From DATCVA01 sp036567205 (GTDB lineage: Bacteria; Pseudomonadota; Gammaproteobacteria; Burkholderiales; Burkholderiaceae_B): DNA of 9,178 nucleotides. The notes under the pieces were generated by a model that saw only the letters and a program-made list of their open reading frames with translations, ran no database searches and was not told where the DNA came from. The position numbers were made by a program, and so were the translations under genes. This document shows, in pieces, positions 5,758 to 9,178 of the stretch. The DNA lies in NCBI GenBank assembly GCA_036567205.1, contig DATCVA010000297.1, positions 1 to 9,178 on the forward strand, read 5' to 3'. Every line of letters starts with the position of its first letter. Positions within the stretch are counted from its first letter, which is position 1.

Positions 5758-8130
5758 TTACTTATTGAGTTTTGCAAATGCAGCGGCCATGGCGCCAAGA
5801 CCTGCTGCTTCTTGCGGGCGTGCCTGGCTCGTGCGTTTTTGCCCGCTGGCTGGCATCGCGCGGCGTTCATCGTTAGTCTTGCGCAGTGGGGCTGTATCAT
5901 CATTCAGGCGCATGGTAAGTCCGACGCGTTTGCGGGCAACGTCGACTTCCTGGACTTTCACTTTAACCATTTGGCCAACGCGCACGACATCCCGCGGATC
6001 TTTCACAAATTTATCGGCCAGCGCGGAAATATGCACAAGCCCGTCTTGATGGACGCCAATATCAACGAAAGCGCCAAAGTTGGCTACGTTAGTCACTACC
6101 CCTTCCAGCACCATGCCGACATGCAAGTCGTTAAGCGTGTTCACACCTTCCTTGAACTGGGCGGTTTTAAACTCCGGCCGAGGGTCGCGTCCAGGCTTTT
6201 CCAGCTCGGTGAATATGTCTTTAACGGTAGGCAGGCCAAAGCGCTCGTCGGTAAATTCCGAAGGAGAGACACCCTTCAGGGCTCCTTGCTGACCCATGAC
6301 CTGACGTGCATCCGCATTGATTTTTTTAAGAATGCGCTGAACTACGGGATAGGCCTCGGGGTGTACCGACGAGGCATCCAAGGGGTTGTCGCCGTTGGGA
6401 ATGCGCAAAAAACCCGCTGCCTGTTCAAAGGCTTTTTCACCGAATCGCGGCACTTTTAGCAGCATTTTACGGTTGCCGAATGCACCGTTTTCATTACGCC
6501 AGGCTACGATGTTTTTGGCCAGTAGCGAGTTTAAGCCCGACACGCGGGTGAGCAGAGGGGCCGAGGCGGTATTGACGTCGACGCCGACGGCGTTAACGCA
6601 ATCCTCAATAACGGCATCCAGCGAGCGTGCAAGCTCGCGCTGGTTGACGTCATGCTGATACTGTCCGACGCCAATAGCTTTGGGTTCGATTTTTACCAGT
6701 TCGGCCAAAGGGTCTTGTAAGCGCCGTGCAATGGATACCGCTCCGCGCAGGCTTACATCGAGCTCGGGAAATTCGTGTGCTGCGAGCTCCGATGCTGAAT
6801 ACACCGAGGCGCCAGCCTCCGACACGACAACACGAGTCAGAGCCAGGGTTGGAAACTTTTCCAGCATGTCGCTGACCAGTTTTTCGGTTTCCCGCGATGC
6901 CGTGCCATTACCGATCGCCACAAGTTCAATTTTGTGTTTGGCAACCAGCGCTGCCAGCGTATTGATAGAGCCTTCGCGGTCGCGGCGCGGTTCGAACGGG
7001 TAAATGGTGGCTGTGTCGAGCAGCTTTCCTGTGGGATCGATTGCAGCGATTTTGACGCCGGTACGAATCCCGGGATCGAGCCCCAGGACAGATTTGGGGC
7101 CTGCGGGAGCAGCAAGCAACAGGTCTTTCAAATTGGCTGCAAAGACGCGGATGGCTTCTTGTTCAGCACTTTCGCGTAATTGTCCGATAAGCTCGGTTTC
7201 AAAAGCAGTCAGCAATTTAACGCGCCATGTCCAACGGCATACTTCGCCCAGCCAGCGTGCGCGAGGCGTGGCATCCAGCTGAAAATCAGCGCCGGTTTTC
7301 AGGAATTGAGCAATTCGTAGTACGCAGGGATGCGGAGTTTGTGCTTCGAGTTCGGCTTCGAGGCCAAGACGAATGTCCAGAGCGCCTTGCTGGCGGCCGC
7401 GTAAAAGAGCCAGAATCCGGTGTGACGGTAAGGTACGCAGAGGCTCGTTAAAATCGAACCAGTCGCGAAAGTTGTCGCCTTCGTTTTCTTTACCTTCGAC
7501 TACTTTGGAGTACAGCAGGCCGGTAGACCATAAATGCTCGCGCATATTGGCCAGCAAATCGGCGTTTTCGGCGTAGCGTTCAGCAAGAATGTCGCGTGCG
7601 CCGTCCAGTGCGGCCTTGATGTCATTGATGGATGCTTCCGGATTAAGGTAGCTCTCGGCCAGCAGCGATGGATCGCATGAGGGTGTCTGTAAAATGGCGT
7701 CGGCCAACGGTTCTAAACCTGCCTCCCGTGCGATTTGGGCGCGGGTGCGCCGTTTGGGCTTATAAGGAGCGTATAAGTCCTCAAGGCGTTGCTTGGTGTC
7801 CGCGGCTTCGATTTCTTTTTGAAGTTCGGGACTTAGTTTTCCCTGTTGGTCGATGGAGTCCAGAATGGCTGTGCGGCGGCCTTCCAGTTCGCGAACGTAA
7901 AGCAAGCGTACTTCCAGGTTACGCAAAACAGTATCATCAAGCCCGCCGGTCGCTTCTTTACGGTAACGAGCGACGAAAGGGACTGTGGCGCCGCCATCAA
8001 GCAGCTCTATCGCCGCTGCGATTTGCGGAGCGCGTGCACCCAGCTCGGTGGCCAGCAGGGCAATAATACGGGCAGGGTCGCTGCCTTTTGCGTGAGAGTT
8101 TGGAGCTAAGTCAACAGAAGTATCAGTCAT
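5758..8130 (-). CDS. tex: Tex: S1-domain RNA-binding transcription accessory protein
   Basis: Tex ('toxin expression') was first described in Bordetella pertussis as an essential regulator. The family binds nucleic acids and associates with transcription, as does its eukaryotic relative Spt6. From the chosen start the protein has 790 residues, the usual length. Order of domains: an N-terminal helical Tex domain with VPFVARYRKEATGGLDD (near 50-66) and the YAPYKPKRRTRAQIA segment; a YqgF/RNase-H-like domain with GLDPGIRTG (Asp352); helix-hairpin-helix repeats at about 510-580 (VNTASAPLLTRVSGL, KNIVAWRNENGAF); an S1 RNA-binding domain at about 673-742 (GVVTNVANFGAFVDIGVHQDGLVHIS); and a short basic, Ala-rich tail. 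The open frame extends 13 codons upstream to an ATG at 8169. I prefer the ATG at 8130-8128 (MTDTS...) because family members begin like this. Neither start has a strong ribosome binding site. It is divergent from the helicase gene and leads a two-gene operon. Confidence 0.95.
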   Translation of the reverse strand: MTDTSVDLAPNSHAKGSDPARIIALLATELGARAPQIAAAIELLDGGATVPFVARYRKEATGGLDDTVLRNLEVRLLYVRELEGRRTAILDSIDQQGKLSPELQKEIEAADTKQRLEDLYAPYKPKRRTRAQIAREAGLEPLADAILQTPSCDPSLLAESYLNPEASINDIKAALDGARDILAERYAENADLLANMREHLWSTGLLYSKVVEGKENEGDNFRDWFDFNEPLRTLPSHRILALLRGRQQGALDIRLGLEAELEAQTPHPCVLRIAQFLKTGADFQLDATPRARWLGEVCRWTWRVKLLTAFETELIGQLRESAEQEAIRVFAANLKDLLLAAPAGPKSVLGLDPGIRTGVKIAAIDPTGKLLDTATIYPFEPRRDREGSINTLAALVAKHKIELVAIGNGTASRETEKLVSDMLEKFPTLALTRVVVSEAGASVYSASELAAHEFPELDVSLRGAVSIARRLQDPLAELVKIEPKAIGVGQYQHDVNQRELARSLDAVIEDCVNAVGVDVNTASAPLLTRVSGLNSLLAKNIVAWRNENGAFGNRKMLLKVPRFGEKAFEQAAGFLRIPNGDNPLDASSVHPEAYPVVQRILKKINADARQVMGQQGALKGVSPSEFTDERFGLPTVKDIFTELEKPGRDPRPEFKTAQFKEGVNTLNDLHVGMVLEGVVTNVANFGAFVDIGVHQDGLVHISALADKFVKDPRDVVRVGQMVKVKVQEVDVARKRVGLTMRLNDDTAPLRKTNDERRAMPASGQKRTSQARPQEAAGLGAMAAAFAKLNK

Positions 8131-8169
8131 GGAGTCTACTATCGCAGGAAACATAGATAAGCGGGCCAT

Positions 8170-8345
8170 TTTGCCACAACCCGAGAAGCATTACGGAATC
8201 CAGGGGGGTATCATTTGGTTTGTGCCCGCTAAAGTTTGTTAGAAAACGTGTTCGGCATATTGATTTGCAGTTTCGTTGCTGTCCCCTCCCGGTGACCATT
8301 CGCTTGGTTTCCTGGCTCTTCCCGCTATTTCAAATATATCTTTAA
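8170..8345. promoter_or_regulatory. Divergent intergenic region between tex and the helicase gene
   Basis: This 176-bp region must hold the promoters of both tex (-) and the helicase (+). I see no consensus promoter. On + the best pair is TTGTTA (8236-8241) with TATTGA (8258-8263) at 16-bp spacing, which is weak. On - nothing better stands out. If tex starts at 8130, its 5' leader also includes 8131-8169. No hairpin or operator palindrome is obvious. The last 20 bases before the helicase ATG are AT-rich with no Shine-Dalgarno. Confidence 0.3.
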
Positions 8346-9178
8346 ATGCTTTTGCAAGAACTTACCGACATTTTTTCCGAGGATGGGCCTATTGCCGCAG
8401 CGGTGCCCGACTACCGGCCGCGGCAGGCTCAGCTGGAACTCGCTCAAGCTATTGAAGAGGCCTTGCAAGAACAGTCCACGCTGGTTGCCGAGGCAGGCAC
8501 GGGTACGGGCAAGACCTGGGCGTATCTTGTACCGGCTTTTTTAAGCGGCCGAAAAGTCCTGGTTTCGACGGGTACCCGCACCTTGCAAGACCAGTTGTTT
8601 CGGCGGGATCTGCCCCGGTTGCGCGCGGCTTTGGGGTTGCCCATTACGATTGCGTTGCTCAAAGGGCGCGGCAACTATGTGTGTCATTACCATCTTGAGC
8701 GTTTGTCAGGTGACGACAGGGCGCTGAAGTCACGCTCCGAAGTCAGTCAATTACGGCATATTCAGGTGTTTGCAAAGCAAACCAAAACAGGCGACCGGGC
8801 CGATCTGGCGCAAGTGCCCGAAGACGCTGATATTTGGAATCGCGTTACCTCAACGCGCGATAACTGTCTCGGTCAGGATTGTCCGAATGTACGCGATTGC
8901 TTTGTGCTCAAAGCGCGTCGTTATGCGCAGGATGCCGACTTGGTGGTAGTAAATCATGCTCTTTTTATGGCTGATTTGGCACTGCGCGAAGAGGGAATTA
9001 CCGATTTATTGCCGGCCGTCGACCTGGTGGTTTTCGACGAAGCGCATCAATTGCCCGATATCGCGACCCGGTTTCTAGGCACCAGCGTGTCGTCCCATCA
9101 ATTGCTGGATCTGGCGCGAACTACCGAGGCCGCCGGGCTGGCGCATGCCCGGGAGTCCACCAACTGGAGCGAGATCGG
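8346..9178 (+). CDS. DinG/YoaA-type ATP-dependent DNA helicase (XPD-like, Fe-S), 5' part
   Basis: The first 277 codons of a superfamily 2 helicase cut by the window end. Such helicases unwind DNA 5' to 3' and act in repair and replication-fork rescue. Visible motifs are the Q-like YRPRQAQLELAQAI (23-36), Walker A AEAGTGTGKT (48-57, Lys56), motif Ia VLVSTGTRTLQDQL (71-84), and motif II DEAH (231-234). Four cysteines at 113, 174, 179 and 185, spaced Cys-x60-Cys-x4-Cys-x5-Cys between motifs Ia and II, are the ligands expected for the [4Fe-4S] cluster of the XPD/DinG group. The line 'VVVNHALFMADLAL' before the DEAH box is also typical. YoaA is the better guess because the N terminus is short and lacks extra domains, but DinG cannot be excluded without the C-terminal half. 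The start at 8346 puts about 22 residues before the Q-like motif, as usual. There is no Shine-Dalgarno. It is divergently arranged with tex. Confidence 0.92.
   Translation, partial: MLLQELTDIFSEDGPIAAAVPDYRPRQAQLELAQAIEEALQEQSTLVAEAGTGTGKTWAYLVPAFLSGRKVLVSTGTRTLQDQLFRRDLPRLRAALGLPITIALLKGRGNYVCHYHLERLSGDDRALKSRSEVSQLRHIQVFAKQTKTGDRADLAQVPEDADIWNRVTSTRDNCLGQDCPNVRDCFVLKARRYAQDADLVVVNHALFMADLALREEGITDLLPAVDLVVFDEAHQLPDIATRFLGTSVSSHQLLDLARTTEAAGLAHARESTNWSEI

Noticed and set aside
5812..6459. Open frame of 215 codons on the + strand inside tex
   Set aside because: It covers the S1 and nearby domains of Tex in the opposite sense. The composition is that of a shadow frame and there is no ribosome site or family match.
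7668..8066. Open frame of 132 codons on the + strand over the tex N terminus
   Set aside because: It is rich in Arg, Trp and Pro, as typical for a reverse-strand shadow, and lies wholly within the conserved Tex N-terminal domain.
8444..8674. Open frame of 76 codons on the - strand
   Set aside because: It is antisense to the Walker A and motif Ia region of the helicase and has no independent support.
1..9178. Defence, toxin-antitoxin, CRISPR or phage-like system
   Set aside because: All genes but the acidic 173-residue one belong to core housekeeping or widespread families. No spaced direct repeats, nuclease, toxin or integrase was seen.

Overview
The window looks like a chromosomal segment of a betaproteobacterium of the order Burkholderiales, most likely family Alcaligenaceae (relatives of Bordetella, Alcaligenes, Pusillimonas). 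The evidence is the odhB-lpdA(odhL)-zapE gene order, an OdhB of the 'DPQRLLLDV' ending type, a long tryptophanyl-tRNA synthetase with a C-terminal extension, and a Tex protein of about 790 residues. This is an inference from protein resemblance and gene order. The genus cannot be fixed from the sequence alone.

Left part (1-3465, + strand): the 3' end of odhB (E2 of 2-oxoglutarate dehydrogenase), a strong intercistronic hairpin, lpdA/odhL (E3, dihydrolipoyl dehydrogenase), a good intrinsic terminator, then zapE (AFG1-type ATPase). E2 and E3 work together in the TCA-cycle 2-oxoglutarate dehydrogenase complex. ZapE is a division- or membrane-associated ATPase with its own transcription context.

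Middle (3466-5230): trpS (tryptophanyl-tRNA synthetase), whose C-terminal ~90 residues resemble a YegP/DUF1508-like module. After it comes a 182-bp intergenic region with a long inverted repeat. Then comes a 52-codon gene for a two-helix membrane protein of the DUF3309 type, with the best ribosome binding site of the window. The 3' end of this gene is a perfect 28-bp palindrome that also separates it from the convergent genes to its right.

Right part (5231-9178): on the - strand, tex (transcription accessory / RNA-binding protein) is followed, after a 5-nt gap, by an unrecognised very acidic 173-residue protein. Diverging from tex on the + strand is the 5' part of a DinG/YoaA-type iron-sulfur DNA helicase, cut by the window end.

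I found no transposon, CRISPR array, tRNA, rRNA, phage gene or defence island. Most of the window is ordinary core genome and I see no undescribed multi-gene system. The points that deserve a second look are the trpS extension, the DUF3309 gene with its palindromes, the tex-coupled acidic protein, and the hairpin between odhB and lpdA.
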